Under the pieces are notes generated by a model, which saw nothing but the letters and a program-made list of their open reading frames with translations, had not been told where the DNA came from and did no database searches. A stretch of 64,000 bases of DNA from ENR-C20 sp942493145 (GTDB taxonomy: Bacteria > Bacillota > Clostridia > Acetivibrionales > DTU013), in contig OW818679.1 in the NCBI GenBank assembly GCA_942493145.1, positions 3,844,001-3,908,000 on the forward strand. The letters run 5' to 3'. The translations under genes were made by a program, and so were the position numbers. This document shows positions 15,004 to 24,710 of the stretch, piece by piece; position 1 is the stretch's first letter, and each line of letters begins with the position of its first letter.

Positions 15004-16441
15004 ACCTGGTTACCTTTCGAAGTCTGCCCTTGACAGGTGTATTTTGCAGCTCCTTCAGCACCAACTCACCTTTATTGTTTAATATTTCTACAAAGGTGGA
15101 TACATCCAATATATTTATGATACCTATGTCTGCTGCAGTCACGCCGTTGATATTGCAAAGCGTACCCACTATGTCCACCGCTCTCATCTTTGTTTTCTTG
15201 CCGGCATTGATATGTAATTTCATGATTTCCTTGTCGAGCTGAGCGCCTTTTGTCTCTTTTATTTCCGGGATTGTATTATTTTTTTCGACAAATTCCTTTC
15301 TGGAGTTGTTTATCGCTTCTTTGTCCGGCTTTTCCCTCAAAGGGATCTCTTTTCCTATATATTGATGTATCTCATTTAATAACTTGATTTCGTCCGGTGC
15401 GACAAAAGTTATTGCCCTGCCACCCCTGTCTATCCTTCCGGTTCTGCCTATCCTGTGGACATATCTCTCCCTGTTCTGTGGTATATCATAATTGATCACA
15501 AGCGAAATATTATCTACATCTATTCCTCTGGCGGCAACGTCTGTAGCTATCAGATACCTGAAACGACCCTGCTTGAAGTCATTCATTGTTCTTAACCTGT
15601 CATCCTGTTCCATACCCCCATGTAGCTTCTCACATGTATAATCAAGCTTTACCAGCTCGTTATAAACCTCATCAGCCATCTGCTTCGTATTACAAAATAT
15701 TATACAGCTATCGGGATTTTCCAATATGGTTATATCCCGTAATAATTTTAGCTTATCTCCCCGGTTAACAGTATATCTTTCCTGATATATCCTGTCCGCA
15801 GCCGGATTTTTTTCTTCAATTTCAACACGTACAGGCTCCTTCATATATTTATTGCATAAAGCTTCTATATCGCCAGGCATGGTAGCCGACAACAATACGG
15901 TCACACGATCCTTTGAAAGGCTGGATATTATAGTTTCAATCTGCTCGATGAAACCCATATTGAGCATTTCATCAGCTTCATCTATTACAAGGAATCTGAT
16001 ATTCGATGTATCAAGTGTCTCTCTGTCCAAATGGTCTATTATTCTCCCTGGTGTGCCAACCACAACATGTGTTTTTTGTTTGAGCTCCTTTTCCTGATTA
16101 TAGAAGGGAGATTTGCCAAATATTGCGGAAACCTTAAGCCTTTTGAACCTGCCTATGTTGAAAATATCTTCCTTCACCTGGATGGCAAGCTCTCTTGTCG
16201 GAGTAATTACCAATGCCTGAGGTTTATTTTCCTCCCAGTCCAGCATCTCACAAATAGGAATGGCAAATGCAGCTGTCTTTCCGCTCCCTGTCTGGGACTT
16301 TACAATGATATCCCTTTTCTCCAAAACTGCTGGTATGACCTGTTCCTGAACCTTTGTAGGATTGTTAAAGTTCAGCATGCCGATTGCCTTTATTAATTCA
16401 CTGCTTAATTTGTATTGACTAAACTCTGCTTTTATCATCAA
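14981..16441 (-). CDS. dbpA: DEAD-box RNA helicase, DbpA/YxiN type
   Basis: ATP-dependent RNA helicase likely acting in 50S ribosome assembly. 486 residues. Helicase motifs in order: Q motif PTKVQEQ, SQTGSGKT (Walker A), PTRELA, TPGR, DEAD in VIDEADEM, SAT, then IIFCNTKQM, DVAARGID and HRIGRTGR. The C-terminal ~75 residues (MKLHINAGKKTKMRAVDIVGTLCNINGVTAADIGIINILDVSTFVEI) form the DbpA RNA-binding domain (PF03880) that recognises 23S hairpin 92 in known members. The TTG at 16441 or the ATG three bases on is the start. The last residues (CFVTLHS) come from the inverted repeat of element A and look recently acquired. Confidence 0.92.
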   Translation of the reverse strand: MMIKAEFSQYKLSSELIKAIGMLNFNNPTKVQEQVIPAVLEKRDIIVKSQTGSGKTAAFAIPICEMLDWEENKPQALVITPTRELAIQVKEDIFNIGRFKRLKVSAIFGKSPFYNQEKELKQKTHVVVGTPGRIIDHLDRETLDTSNIRFLVIDEADEMLNMGFIEQIETIISSLSKDRVTVLLSATMPGDIEALCNKYMKEPVRVEIEEKNPAADRIYQERYTVNRGDKLKLLRDITILENPDSCIIFCNTKQMADEVYNELVKLDYTCEKLHGGMEQDDRLRTMNDFKQGRFRYLIATDVAARGIDVDNISLVINYDIPQNRERYVHRIGRTGRIDRGGRAITFVAPDEIKLLNEIHQYIGKEIPLREKPDKEAINNSRKEFVEKNNTIPEIKETKGAQLDKEIMKLHINAGKKTKMRAVDIVGTLCNINGVTAADIGIINILDVSTFVEILNNKGELVLKELQNTPVKGRLRKVTRCFVTLHS

Positions 16442-16556
16442 TTTTTTCTTTTCTCCATATTCTTCTCTTTCACTATATTCTGCTCTTCCACCAAATTCTT
16501 CCGGTTCCTCTTGTTCTTCTCTTACCCATGTTCTTTTAATAGCATATATTATTCGT

Positions 16557-18167
16557 TCATTGATTGTCCAATATCCGCTCAGCGCAACGTACTCCGTCCA
16601 CAGCAGCTGAAATTATACCTCCGGCATATCCCGCTCCCTCTCCACAGGGGTATAGGCCTTTGATACCAGTAGCTTCAAGGCTGTCACCCCTTACAATCCT
16701 CACCGGCGATGAGCTGCGCGTCTCCGCTCCGGTCAGCAGCGCGTCCGGGTATGCAAATCCAGGCATCCACAAACCCATCTCTATTATACTTTGACGCAAC
16801 GAATCCGCCAGATAGTCCGGCAAATAACGGTCTACCCCGGCAAACCCCGTACCTGGCTGATAGGAAGGGAGTACATCGCCAAAAGCTGTGGTCTCGCGTT
16901 TTTGAAGGAAATCCTCCAGCCTCTGCACCGGTGCCCTGTACCCTCCACCACCGGCTGCAAATGCTGCTGCCTCAATCCTGCGCTGAAACGCTACACCGGC
17001 AAGGGGATGATCGCTCCCCAAATCTTTCTTGTCTATTGTTACCAAAAGAGCAGTGTTGGCATTTTTGCCATCCCGTGCGTATTCGCTCATTCCATTTGTT
17101 ACAAGAGCGTTTTTCTCAGACGTGGCCGCGACTACTGTTCCTCCAGGACACATACAGAAGGTGTATACCCCCCTCCCGTTTTTCAGATGAACTACCATTT
17201 TGTAGTCAGCTGCACCAAGGGCAGGATGCCCGGCGAAATCGCCGTACTGGATTTTATTTATCATCTCCTGTGTGTGCTCAATCCGCACACCTACGGCAAT
17301 AGGCTTTTGTTCCATATTCACGCCGCTGTTCAGCAGACTTTCAAAGGTATCTCGTGCGCTGTTGCCTATTGCCAGAACCACATTATCCGAAGAAATCTGC
17401 AGCTTTTCTCCATTTTCAGAAAAGCTTATACCAGTCACATTTCCGTCCTTAACAAGTATTTCTGTAACTGTTGCGTTAAAATGTACCTCGCCACCCAGAC
17501 CTATTATTTTTTCTCTGATTCCCTTAACAGTTTTATGCAACCGATCGGTACCAACGTGCGGCTTGGTCAGGTACATTATTTCCGGAGGCGCCCCTGCCTC
17601 CACAAACTCGCTCAGCACCTTGATCTTTCGGGAATCCTTAAGCCCCACCTTTAGTTTTCCGTCCGAAAAGGCGCCTGCGCCTCCTTCTCCGAACTGTACA
17701 TTCGTAGCAGTGTCAAGCATTCCAGTTCTCCAGAACTCTAAGACGCTGCTCCTTCGGTTGTCCACATCAGAGCCTCTCTCCAGCAGTATGGGGCATGCCC
17801 CCGCCTGTGCCAGAATCAACGCGGCGAACAATCCTGCCGGACCGCAGCCTACAACAACCGGTCGGGCTTTCAGCTTTTTGCCCTTGGTCACGGTATAGGT
17901 CAGTTCTATTTCTTTGGATATGCTCTTATCTCTTTTGAAAGAAATATCTACATTTGATGCGAGAACTTTGCTTTCGTCTCCTAAAACGCGTACAACAACA
18001 GACATATCAAAATAGATATCCTGTTTGTTGCGGGCATTTACCGATTGCTTGGCAATACTGATATCAGCTATCCTGCTGTTTTCTATATGAAGCCTTTTTG
18101 CTACGATTCCCTCCAGCATTTTCTTATCATATGCAAGGGGAATTGTTAAATCGTTTATCCTGATCAT
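16557..18167 (-). CDS. COG2509-type FAD-dependent dehydrogenase
   Basis: 536 residues. An N-terminal ~95-residue domain precedes the FAD-binding motif VVGCGPAGLFAALILAQAGACPILLERG. Other landmarks are NVQFGEGGAGAFSDGKL, TDRLHKTVKGIREKI, CMCPGGTVVAATSE and the C-terminal GLYPCGEGAGYAGGIISAAVDGVRCAE. The family is conserved in Firmicutes and uncharacterised; it is sometimes named after thiazole- or geranylgeranyl-reductase relatives. The ribosome site is weak. It is followed at its 5' side by another FAD protein gene on the same strand. Confidence 0.88.
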   Translation of the reverse strand: MIRINDLTIPLAYDKKMLEGIVAKRLHIENSRIADISIAKQSVNARNKQDIYFDMSVVVRVLGDESKVLASNVDISFKRDKSISKEIELTYTVTKGKKLKARPVVVGCGPAGLFAALILAQAGACPILLERGSDVDNRRSSVLEFWRTGMLDTATNVQFGEGGAGAFSDGKLKVGLKDSRKIKVLSEFVEAGAPPEIMYLTKPHVGTDRLHKTVKGIREKIIGLGGEVHFNATVTEILVKDGNVTGISFSENGEKLQISSDNVVLAIGNSARDTFESLLNSGVNMEQKPIAVGVRIEHTQEMINKIQYGDFAGHPALGAADYKMVVHLKNGRGVYTFCMCPGGTVVAATSEKNALVTNGMSEYARDGKNANTALLVTIDKKDLGSDHPLAGVAFQRRIEAAAFAAGGGGYRAPVQRLEDFLQKRETTAFGDVLPSYQPGTGFAGVDRYLPDYLADSLRQSIIEMGLWMPGFAYPDALLTGAETRSSSPVRIVRGDSLEATGIKGLYPCGEGAGYAGGIISAAVDGVRCAERILDNQ

Positions 18168-18216
18168 TTTTTAGGAACTCTCGTTTCACTCTATGGTCTT
18201 TTGTGTAACTCTCATT

Positions 18217-20067
18217 TCACTCTATGGTCTTTCCGGTATATTGCTTGATATTATATGCCCCCAGATAGTATACATCATCCATGGTAAGCACCTGCTTGTC
18301 CTTAAACCTCAATTGAATCACATCATTTATGTACCCTTTTTTACAGGCAGCCTCATAGTCGCCGGTCGCCTGACTGGTTCCGATATACATGGTCAGAAGG
18401 ATCTCCGCCGTCTTCTCCCTTGTCAGCTTGTCCTTCACAAAATACGGCCTCATCAGCATATCCAGGTTCAGAGTGTATTTATCCCTGTCAAGCCTGTAAA
18501 CCCCGTTCAGAAGGATCAAGGCCAGATCCTCCGCCGTAGCATTTGTGTCAAAACTATATTCATTTTCATATCCTCCTGCCACAAGCCCTAAGGCCAGCAA
18601 CTCCCTCAAAGCAGGATATGACCAATTCGAAAGGTTTTCGCTGTTGTTACTTTCTTCCGCCGGCTCTATCTTTTGAAATGAAAGCCCCTGTTTGCTTAGA
18701 TACTTCCTGAGCTCCGCTGCCATTACCTGATCCTTTTCCGTTTCGATATCCCAAGGCTCTGTACTGTTCATAAGGCTAAAAACCGCAACCACTCCGGCTG
18801 ATTCCCCTGTTGTAATGCTGGTGCCAAGGGTTCCGGCACTGGAGGCTGCAAGTGAGGAATATGATATCTTTGAACCGGTCATGAGCAGGTTGTCAATCTC
18901 GTTGGTTATGATGCACCCCAAAGGCACACTGTATGCTGTTGGCTTTCCGGCTATGTAAGACCCGCCGCCGGCGAACTTCCCGGCCTGTACCGGATAAGAG
19001 CCCATTGCGATAGTATTGTTGAAATATGTATTCTCAAGAACCTCATTTACACCAAGCTGGTACTCTCCCCTGAAATGCCTGTACTCAGGTATGTACAAGG
19101 AAGGGGCTGCAGTTGAGAACTCCCATCCACTGAACTCCTCAAACGCGCTTCCCATATAAACCACCAGGTTCTTTGCTTCTTCAACGGCCTGATCATATGC
19201 CACCTTCAGCTTCTTTTTGTCGCCGACATCCACATTCACAATTTGAAGCCCGGCTATTGTTATCCTTCCAGAATCCTGATCATATATCTTAAGGCTGCCG
19301 ATCCTGGCATTTGCATTCAACCGTTTATACTGAGCCATCTTCTCTGAATAAGCATCATTATTATTTAGCAGCAGGTTTTTTATCTTATCGGAGTTTTCGC
19401 CCTTAATGCTGAAGTTGAACACCACCGGCTGGTAGGAATCATTCATATTGATATCTTCCGAACCGCTAAAGAACGGAACCTTGCAGGCCTCGAGAAGCAC
19501 CCCGTCCCTGGTTGAATCTATGAACATCCTGCCGCTGATGCTCTCCTTTTTCCCGCCAGTCACTATATCAAGGCCGGTGAGCTTATGCCCTGTTATCAAA
19601 GGCGCCTCAAGGCTGCACTCATATTTTATATCAAGATTTTTTTCATTATTCGTGAAAGTATACATGACAGATTTATATCCTATGATTGAAAACTGCTTAC
19701 CGAGGTTTTCTGTAAGTTCATTGAGGATCCCGCCGTTCAGCATCGTTCCGTCGGGAGCAGCAGGCAACTCGAGATTGGTCAGGAGACAATCTTCAACCAC
19801 GCCTCCAAGGTCTTTTCCCTGTGAAAGCAGCAGCACCCTGGCACCCAGTCTGGCAGACGCCACAGCAGCCGCTATCCCATCAGGTTCCTCACCGAATACG
19901 ATAATATCGTATACACCACTTTTCGAGCCGGGAAGTGATTCTATGTTTTTATTTTTATTGATACCTCCGAAAAGGACATCACCAATAAGCGGCTTTGCAC
20001 CGAATTGATATACCAGCAGGAAAATTACCAATGCGAGAACTAACCTGAAAACGAATTCCTTCTTCAT
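18217..20067 (-). CDS. Membrane-anchored FAD-dependent oxidoreductase with SLH-like C-terminus
   Basis: About 616 residues. An N-terminal anchor or signal (MKKEFVFRLVLALVIFLLVYQFG) precedes an FAD fold beginning YDIIVFGEEPDGIAAAVASARLGARVLLL (FAD_oxidored, PF12831). The large middle part includes GKFAGGGSYIAGKPTAYSVPLGC and ITTGESAGVVAVF. The last ~95 residues (YPALRELLALGLVAGGYE ... KDKLTREKTAEILLTMY) resemble S-layer-homology repeats that bind cell-wall polymers. The protein is thus probably outside the membrane. The ATG at 20067 has AGGGGGA closely upstream; 20103 is possible. Substrate unknown. Confidence 0.8.
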   Translation of the reverse strand: MKKEFVFRLVLALVIFLLVYQFGAKPLIGDVLFGGINKNKNIESLPGSKSGVYDIIVFGEEPDGIAAAVASARLGARVLLLSQGKDLGGVVEDCLLTNLELPAAPDGTMLNGGILNELTENLGKQFSIIGYKSVMYTFTNNEKNLDIKYECSLEAPLITGHKLTGLDIVTGGKKESISGRMFIDSTRDGVLLEACKVPFFSGSEDINMNDSYQPVVFNFSIKGENSDKIKNLLLNNNDAYSEKMAQYKRLNANARIGSLKIYDQDSGRITIAGLQIVNVDVGDKKKLKVAYDQAVEEAKNLVVYMGSAFEEFSGWEFSTAAPSLYIPEYRHFRGEYQLGVNEVLENTYFNNTIAMGSYPVQAGKFAGGGSYIAGKPTAYSVPLGCIITNEIDNLLMTGSKISYSSLAASSAGTLGTSITTGESAGVVAVFSLMNSTEPWDIETEKDQVMAAELRKYLSKQGLSFQKIEPAEESNNSENLSNWSYPALRELLALGLVAGGYENEYSFDTNATAEDLALILLNGVYRLDRDKYTLNLDMLMRPYFVKDKLTREKTAEILLTMYIGTSQATGDYEAACKKGYINDVIQLRFKDKQVLTMDDVYYLGAYNIKQYTGKTIE

Positions 20068-20166
20068 ACTTCCCCCTGAAATATACTCAGCTATATCTCC
20101 CATACATTATAACAATCTCTCCCATACATTATAGCAATGGAAAAGTTGGCTGAATATAGCTATATT

Positions 20167-20517
20167 TCATATATCGGAAAGTCCGAAGCTTATGCTTAAG
20201 GCTTCATTTACTTTTTCCATCAGTTCATCGTCAAGATGGCCGATTTTTTCCCTAAGTCTTTTTTTGTCTATGGTTCGGATTTGCTCAAGAAGAATTACAG
20301 AATCCTTGAAAAGCCCGTATTCCTGGGCGTTGATTTCGGCATGCGTAGGGAGTTTCGCCTTGTTTATCTGCGAAGTAATAGCAGCGGCAATTACAGTTGG
20401 GCTGTATTTGTTGCCTATATCGTTCTGGACTATTAAAACCGGCCGTATGCCTCCCTGCTCGGAGCCAATTACCGGGCTAAGGTCAGCATAATAGATATCT
20501 CCACGTTTTATGAGCAA
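20167..20517 (-). CDS. ndoA: MazF/EndoA-type mRNA interferase toxin
   Basis: Sequence-specific endoribonuclease, normally held inactive by the upstream antitoxin. 116 residues from TTG at 20517, one base after the antitoxin stop. Landmarks: LIKRGDIYYADLSPVIGSEQGGIRPVLIVQND (with the catalytic arginine), PTVIAAAITS (with the catalytic threonine), LPTHAEI and VILLEQIRTIDKKRL. The length and the alr-mazE-mazF order match Bacillus ndoA. An ATG at 20547 would overlap mazE by 29 nt and is less likely. Confidence 0.93.
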   Translation of the reverse strand: MLIKRGDIYYADLSPVIGSEQGGIRPVLIVQNDIGNKYSPTVIAAAITSQINKAKLPTHAEINAQEYGLFKDSVILLEQIRTIDKKRLREKIGHLDDELMEKVNEALSISFGLSDI

Positions 20518-20518
20518 T

Positions 20519-20794
20519 TTACTCCAACTCCCCAAGTCGTTCTTCATATCTTAGCTGCTGGTCGTTATCCGCGTCGAGGCACATTTCAGAAAGTTTGAGG
20601 TTAATCTCGGCCATCTCCTGATAGCCCCTTTTCATCCTGTCCCTCATCTCGATCTTTCTCTTTTCGCGAATATACAGCTTCATCGCTTCCCTGACAAATT
20701 CACTGCGGTTCGTTTTTTCAACAGTAACGATATTGTCTATCTCCTTCAATAAGTTATCCGGAAGACTAATAAGTATTTTACGCAATTCTGCCAA
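20519..20794 (-). CDS. ndoAI: MazE/EndoAI-type ribbon-helix-helix antitoxin
   Basis: 91 residues. The N-terminal ribbon-helix-helix (KILISLPDNLLKEIDNIVTVEKTNRSEFVREAMKLYI) binds DNA and autoregulates in known members. The C-terminal half (MKRGYQEMAEINLKLSEMCLDADN) neutralises MazF. It lies upstream of and tightly coupled to the toxin gene, and downstream of alr, as in Bacillus. Confidence 0.93.
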   Translation of the reverse strand: MAELRKILISLPDNLLKEIDNIVTVEKTNRSEFVREAMKLYIREKRKIEMRDRMKRGYQEMAEINLKLSEMCLDADNDQQLRYEERLGELE

Positions 20795-21030
20795 AATAAA
20801 AACCCCACTTTCAATTTATCAGGTAACAGTTAAGATTCATAAATAAAACTTTGTATGTCGGAAATAATATAAGGTTATATATATATATAATTATAAATTT
20901 TTCAATATGCATGGTCAAATTAAAATTTCATTACGGCAGGCCTCAAAGCTGCATAAATATACCTTTTCAGCCATATATGCGCTTGATTTCACCCATAAGA
21001 AATTTGATTTCACTTTTAAGAAAATTGAAT

Positions 21031-22203
21031 TTAACCTATAAGATAATTCAGTACATCACAAACTTTTCCATCCTGAAGGTATACCCTTGGCACCCGCTTC
21101 CCTATGAGGCATACCAGTTCATAGCTTATTGTATCTATCTGCGCTGCAACCTCGTCCACCCTTATTTCACCATCTCCCTGCCTGCCAAAAAGTACCGCTT
21201 CGTCTCCGACACGCACTTCGCTCTTCAGGTCGGTAATATCTACCATGCACTGGTCCATGCAGATCCTTCCAACTATCGGTGCCCTCTCACCATTTATCAG
21301 CACCTGTCCTTTGTTTGAAAGGAGCCGGGAATAACCATCCGCATAGCCTATAGGCAGGGTGGCGATCCTGCTTTGTCTGGCCGTCGTAAATATCCTTCCA
21401 TAGCTTATGCAGGTGTCCTTTTCAACATCCTTGACGAGTGTGACCGACGCCTTAAGTGTCATGGCCGGTTTCAGGCTCATTTTACCGGTGTCTGTATCAG
21501 CCGACGGATAAAGGCCATATAGAATTATACCTGGCCTGACCAAATCAAGGTGCATATCAGGATATTCAATTATACCCGCACTGTTGCATACATGTTTCAC
21601 AGGGATGTGCACACCTACTCTGCCAAGTTCGCTGATGATGCTCATGTATTTTTCAAACTGCATCAGGGTATAGCTCCTGTCCTTCTCGTCTGCCGAAGCA
21701 AAATGGGTAAAAAGCCCTTCAATTATGATTCCAGGCAGGCGACTGATTTCAAGCACATTTTTAATTGCGCTGTATCCAGGCATAAATCCCACCCGGGTCA
21801 TGCCGGTGTCCACCTTTACATGGATCTTCACATTCCTGCCCAGGCTGACCGCTGCTTCCGAAAGTGCTCTGGCCAGATCATGGCTGAATACCGTCTGCGT
21901 AACCTCGTTCTTTATGATTTCAATTGCCCGCGAGGGATCCGTGTAACTCAATATCAATATGGGTACATCAATGCCCATGTTCCTGAGCTGAATGGCCTCA
22001 TCCAGCATGGACACAGCAAGCCTGGTAGCTCCATTGTCCAGTAGCGTTTTGACCGTTTGCATGACTCCATGCCCATAGCCGTCGGCTTTGACAATCCCCA
22101 TTATTTCGGCTCTCTTGTTTGTGAAACGCCTTATTTCCCTTACATTGTGGGCGATGGCGTCAAGGTCTATCTCCGCCCACGCACGGTTCGTCTTATAATC
22201 CAT
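21031..22203 (-). CDS. alr: Alanine racemase
   Basis: PLP enzyme converting L- to D-alanine for peptidoglycan. 390 residues. The PLP lysine is K39 in IVKADGYGHG; the second catalytic base tyrosine is in CISYGRIF; other landmarks are VDTGMTRVGF, GLFTHFASAD, RPGIILYG and GRICMDQCMVDIT. The ATG at 22203 with TTGGAGGTACGA upstream is the start, not the TTG at 22215. It overlaps the 3' end of nnr by 11 nt, so the two are co-transcribed and probably coupled. Confidence 0.96.
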   Translation of the reverse strand: MDYKTNRAWAEIDLDAIAHNVREIRRFTNKRAEIMGIVKADGYGHGVMQTVKTLLDNGATRLAVSMLDEAIQLRNMGIDVPILILSYTDPSRAIEIIKNEVTQTVFSHDLARALSEAAVSLGRNVKIHVKVDTGMTRVGFMPGYSAIKNVLEISRLPGIIIEGLFTHFASADEKDRSYTLMQFEKYMSIISELGRVGVHIPVKHVCNSAGIIEYPDMHLDLVRPGIILYGLYPSADTDTGKMSLKPAMTLKASVTLVKDVEKDTCISYGRIFTTARQSRIATLPIGYADGYSRLLSNKGQVLINGERAPIVGRICMDQCMVDITDLKSEVRVGDEAVLFGRQGDGEIRVDEVAAQIDTISYELVCLIGKRVPRVYLQDGKVCDVLNYLIG

Positions 22204-23821
22204 TCGTACCTCCAACAGCTCCTATGGGAGCGGTTCCTCCGGTGTTAGCTCCTGTCTCCCCTGCAAGGGAGATTTTTTGTATTGCCTTAGGCAGACTTTC
22301 TATTATATCACCCGCTATCATTGCGTGTTGTCCCTTTTCCAAAGCCGCCAGGTCTCCTGCCAGTCCATGCAGGTACGCGCCTGCCGCAGCTGCTTCTGTC
22401 GAATTCACTCCCTGTCCGGCCAATGAAGCTATAATCCCGGCAAGGACATCTCCCGAGCCACCTGTAGCCATTCCGGGGTTTCCAGAGCTGTTTACAAAGA
22501 CCCTGCCGTCAGGTGAAGCCGTGACTGTGCCCGACCCTTTGAGGACGGTGATCACTCCCCACTTTGCAGCAAAAGCCACTGCAACGCCTATCCTGTCATC
22601 CTGCACCTCTTTTACCGATATACCGGCAAGCCTGGCCATTTCTCCCGGGTGCGGGGTAATTATAACTTCAGCCTTTCTTTCTTTCAGGACGTATAAATCC
22701 GAAGAAATTGCGTTAAGTGCATCGGCATCCAGCACAACCGTTTTTCGGCTTTCCCTTATAACTGCTGCAACGATTTTCGGAATTCCCCGGTCCAGTGAAA
22801 GCCCCGGTCCGATGGCTACCACATCCATTGTATCCAAAATACCCAATATCCTGGGGATGCAGGTTTCTGAAAGGCGTCCCGTACCGGTATCCTCCAGGGG
22901 GATGACAATGGGTTCGGTGAGTGATGAGGAATATATCCCCGCAAGAGTAGAAGGTACTCCGGTATATACAAGTCCTGCGCCGGTCCTCATTGCAGCACGG
23001 GCACAAAGACAGCCCGAACCGGTCATCCCAGCTGAACCTGTGATTATAAGGGCTTTGCCGTAATTCCCCTTGTTGGTTGTCGATCTTCTCTTTTTGAAGA
23101 TATTGCAAAACTGTCCGCCTTCAACAAGTTCTGTCCTGATGCGGGCATGTTCGACAGCTTCGGCAGGTATGCCGATATCAACCGTGACCAGTTCCCCGGT
23201 GTACTCACTTCCAACACCTGTAACCAAACCCGTTTTGGGAAGACAGAAGGTCACAGTCACATCTGCTTCAACACAGCTTGTCTGCACCATACCCGTTTCG
23301 CCGTGCAGTCCTGATGGAATATCAATAGAAAGCACCGGTAGCCCCGACCTGTTTATCATCCCGACGATTTTGTCAACAACGCCTTCCACCGCGCCTCTGA
23401 ATCCTGTACCGAATATTCCGTCTATAATCAGGTCCGAATTTTTAAAATCATTACTCCTTATGAGGTATTTTCCCAATCTGGCTTCATCAGGTATTTCAGC
23501 CACTTTAATATTCATCCTGTCAAGAATATCAAGGTTTATCCTCGCATCGCCAGTAACTGAGGCCTTTTCCGCAAGCAGGCAGACCATTACCCTTACGTCC
23601 CTGCAGTACAGATGCCTTGCAACGGCAAATGCATCTCCCCCGTTGTTGCCTTTTCCGGCAATCAGTAACACCTGTTTCCCGGATGCTCCCCCAAGAATTT
23701 TTTCCGCCTGCTCTACGACTTTAAGAGCTGCATTTTCCATAAGGACAACCCCGGGTATCCCCAGGGTTTTTATCGCATATCCGTCTATAGCCTTCATTTG
23801 TGAAGGTGTTGCCAGTTTCAT
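22193..23821 (-). CDS. nnr: Bifunctional NAD(P)H-hydrate epimerase/dehydratase
   Basis: Repairs hydrated NAD(P)H. 542 residues. The N-terminal NnrE domain has ENAALKVVEQ and IAGKGNNGGDAFAVARHL. The C-terminal ADP-dependent NnrD domain has NYGKALIITGSAGMTGS, VVLDADALN, ITPHPGEMARL and GNPGMATGGSGDVLAG. Order and length match fused bacterial Nnr. The start is at 23821 with CCGGAGGTACGGGT upstream; the open frame continues to 23953 but has no ribosome site. Its 3' end overlaps alr. Confidence 0.94.
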   Translation of the reverse strand: MKLATPSQMKAIDGYAIKTLGIPGVVLMENAALKVVEQAEKILGGASGKQVLLIAGKGNNGGDAFAVARHLYCRDVRVMVCLLAEKASVTGDARINLDILDRMNIKVAEIPDEARLGKYLIRSNDFKNSDLIIDGIFGTGFRGAVEGVVDKIVGMINRSGLPVLSIDIPSGLHGETGMVQTSCVEADVTVTFCLPKTGLVTGVGSEYTGELVTVDIGIPAEAVEHARIRTELVEGGQFCNIFKKRRSTTNKGNYGKALIITGSAGMTGSGCLCARAAMRTGAGLVYTGVPSTLAGIYSSSLTEPIVIPLEDTGTGRLSETCIPRILGILDTMDVVAIGPGLSLDRGIPKIVAAVIRESRKTVVLDADALNAISSDLYVLKERKAEVIITPHPGEMARLAGISVKEVQDDRIGVAVAFAAKWGVITVLKGSGTVTASPDGRVFVNSSGNPGMATGGSGDVLAGIIASLAGQGVNSTEAAAAGAYLHGLAGDLAALEKGQHAMIAGDIIESLPKAIQKISLAGETGANTGGTAPIGAVGGTNGL

Positions 23822-23843
23822 ACCCGTACCTCCGGTGGTATCT

Positions 23844-24467
23844 TTATTCAAAAAAATCCCTGTCCAGCCGTTCCAGCTCTTCTCCGCCCAACAGATCATG
23901 GAAATAGGAGTATATGTCTGTATCATCCTGGGCAAGTGATTCCTTCTCATCAATATATTGCATAAGCTTTGCCTTGGTTTCTTCTATAAGTTTGGCCAGC
24001 TCCTCCACCCGTTTACTGCTGCAACGCATCTTGAAATACACAAGGTTGACGGTATGTTCAAGCAGCTCAAGGTTTGTCTCCTTAGTTCTGTCAGGAAGGA
24101 CATCCAGCGCCTCTTCTATCTTTTTAGTTCTTTCATTGATCCTTTTTATTTCTTTTTCAAGCTGCTGCATCTCATCTGCAGCCTTTTCGTCATTTTGCTC
24201 GAAAACTGCGGGGGTCAGCTTCATTATTCGGTCCATGCACTTCTTCTTGGTTTCGGCGATTACCTTTGCCTCTGTAATGAGACGCGCCTCCTCCTTAAGC
24301 AGTTCCCTCAGTTTGATTTCACAGGAAGCGATCTGTGGAGTCTTCACGGTGTTTTCGAATAGCTTGTTCCATCTCTCGTCAAGTATCAAAAGAGATATAT
24401 CGTTCTTCCGGAGGATCTTCCTGTCGAACTTGACCTTCTTTTTAGCCTTCCAGGGGAGTCTCATCAT
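23844..24467 (-). CDS. Coiled-coil protein of unknown function
   Basis: About 207 residues, strongly charged and helical, with long heptad stretches (LRELLKEEARLITEAKVIAETKKKCMDRI, then QLEKEIKRINERTKKIEEAL and RVEELAKLIEETKAKLMQYIDEKE). No membrane segment. Such proteins are annotated hypothetical in Clostridia next to nnr. The start is uncertain: ATG at 24467 (GGAAAGGATGTGCAGC upstream) is preferred over 24476 and TTG 24485. It is 22 nt from nnr and likely begins the nnr-alr-mazEF operon. Confidence 0.65.
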   Translation of the reverse strand: MMRLPWKAKKKVKFDRKILRKNDISLLILDERWNKLFENTVKTPQIASCEIKLRELLKEEARLITEAKVIAETKKKCMDRIMKLTPAVFEQNDEKAADEMQQLEKEIKRINERTKKIEEALDVLPDRTKETNLELLEHTVNLVYFKMRCSSKRVEELAKLIEETKAKLMQYIDEKESLAQDDTDIYSYFHDLLGGEELERLDRDFFE

Positions 24468-24632
24468 GCTGCACATCCTTTCCAACTTTCAAATGCATTT
24501 TTCCCACAGTATTTCCAAATAGAACATCGGCAGAAAGTGATATAATCTCAATATGTTCATTTCCTATAATTGGCTCTTATGCTATAATAGGCTCTTATCA
24601 AATTATATGTTTTCTCAGCAGTATTTTCAATC

Positions 24633-24661
24633 TTGTAATAATATTCAAAGAAACATATAAT
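24633..24661 (+). promoter_or_regulatory. Sigma-A-type promoter of the DUF4330/EPS genes
   Basis: TTGTAA - 17 bp - TATAAT, about 50 nt upstream of the DUF4330 start. The region before it repeats GGCTCTTAT twice. Confidence 0.6.
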
Positions 24662-24710
24662 AAAAACTGTCTTAAACATAATTAATCATATTTATGAGGA
24701 GATTTTTGCA

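Noticed and set aside
22224..23939. Long plus-strand ORFs antisense to nnr
   Set aside because: Low-complexity translations (Ser/Pro/Ala-rich) typical of shadows of a coding strand; no start signal.
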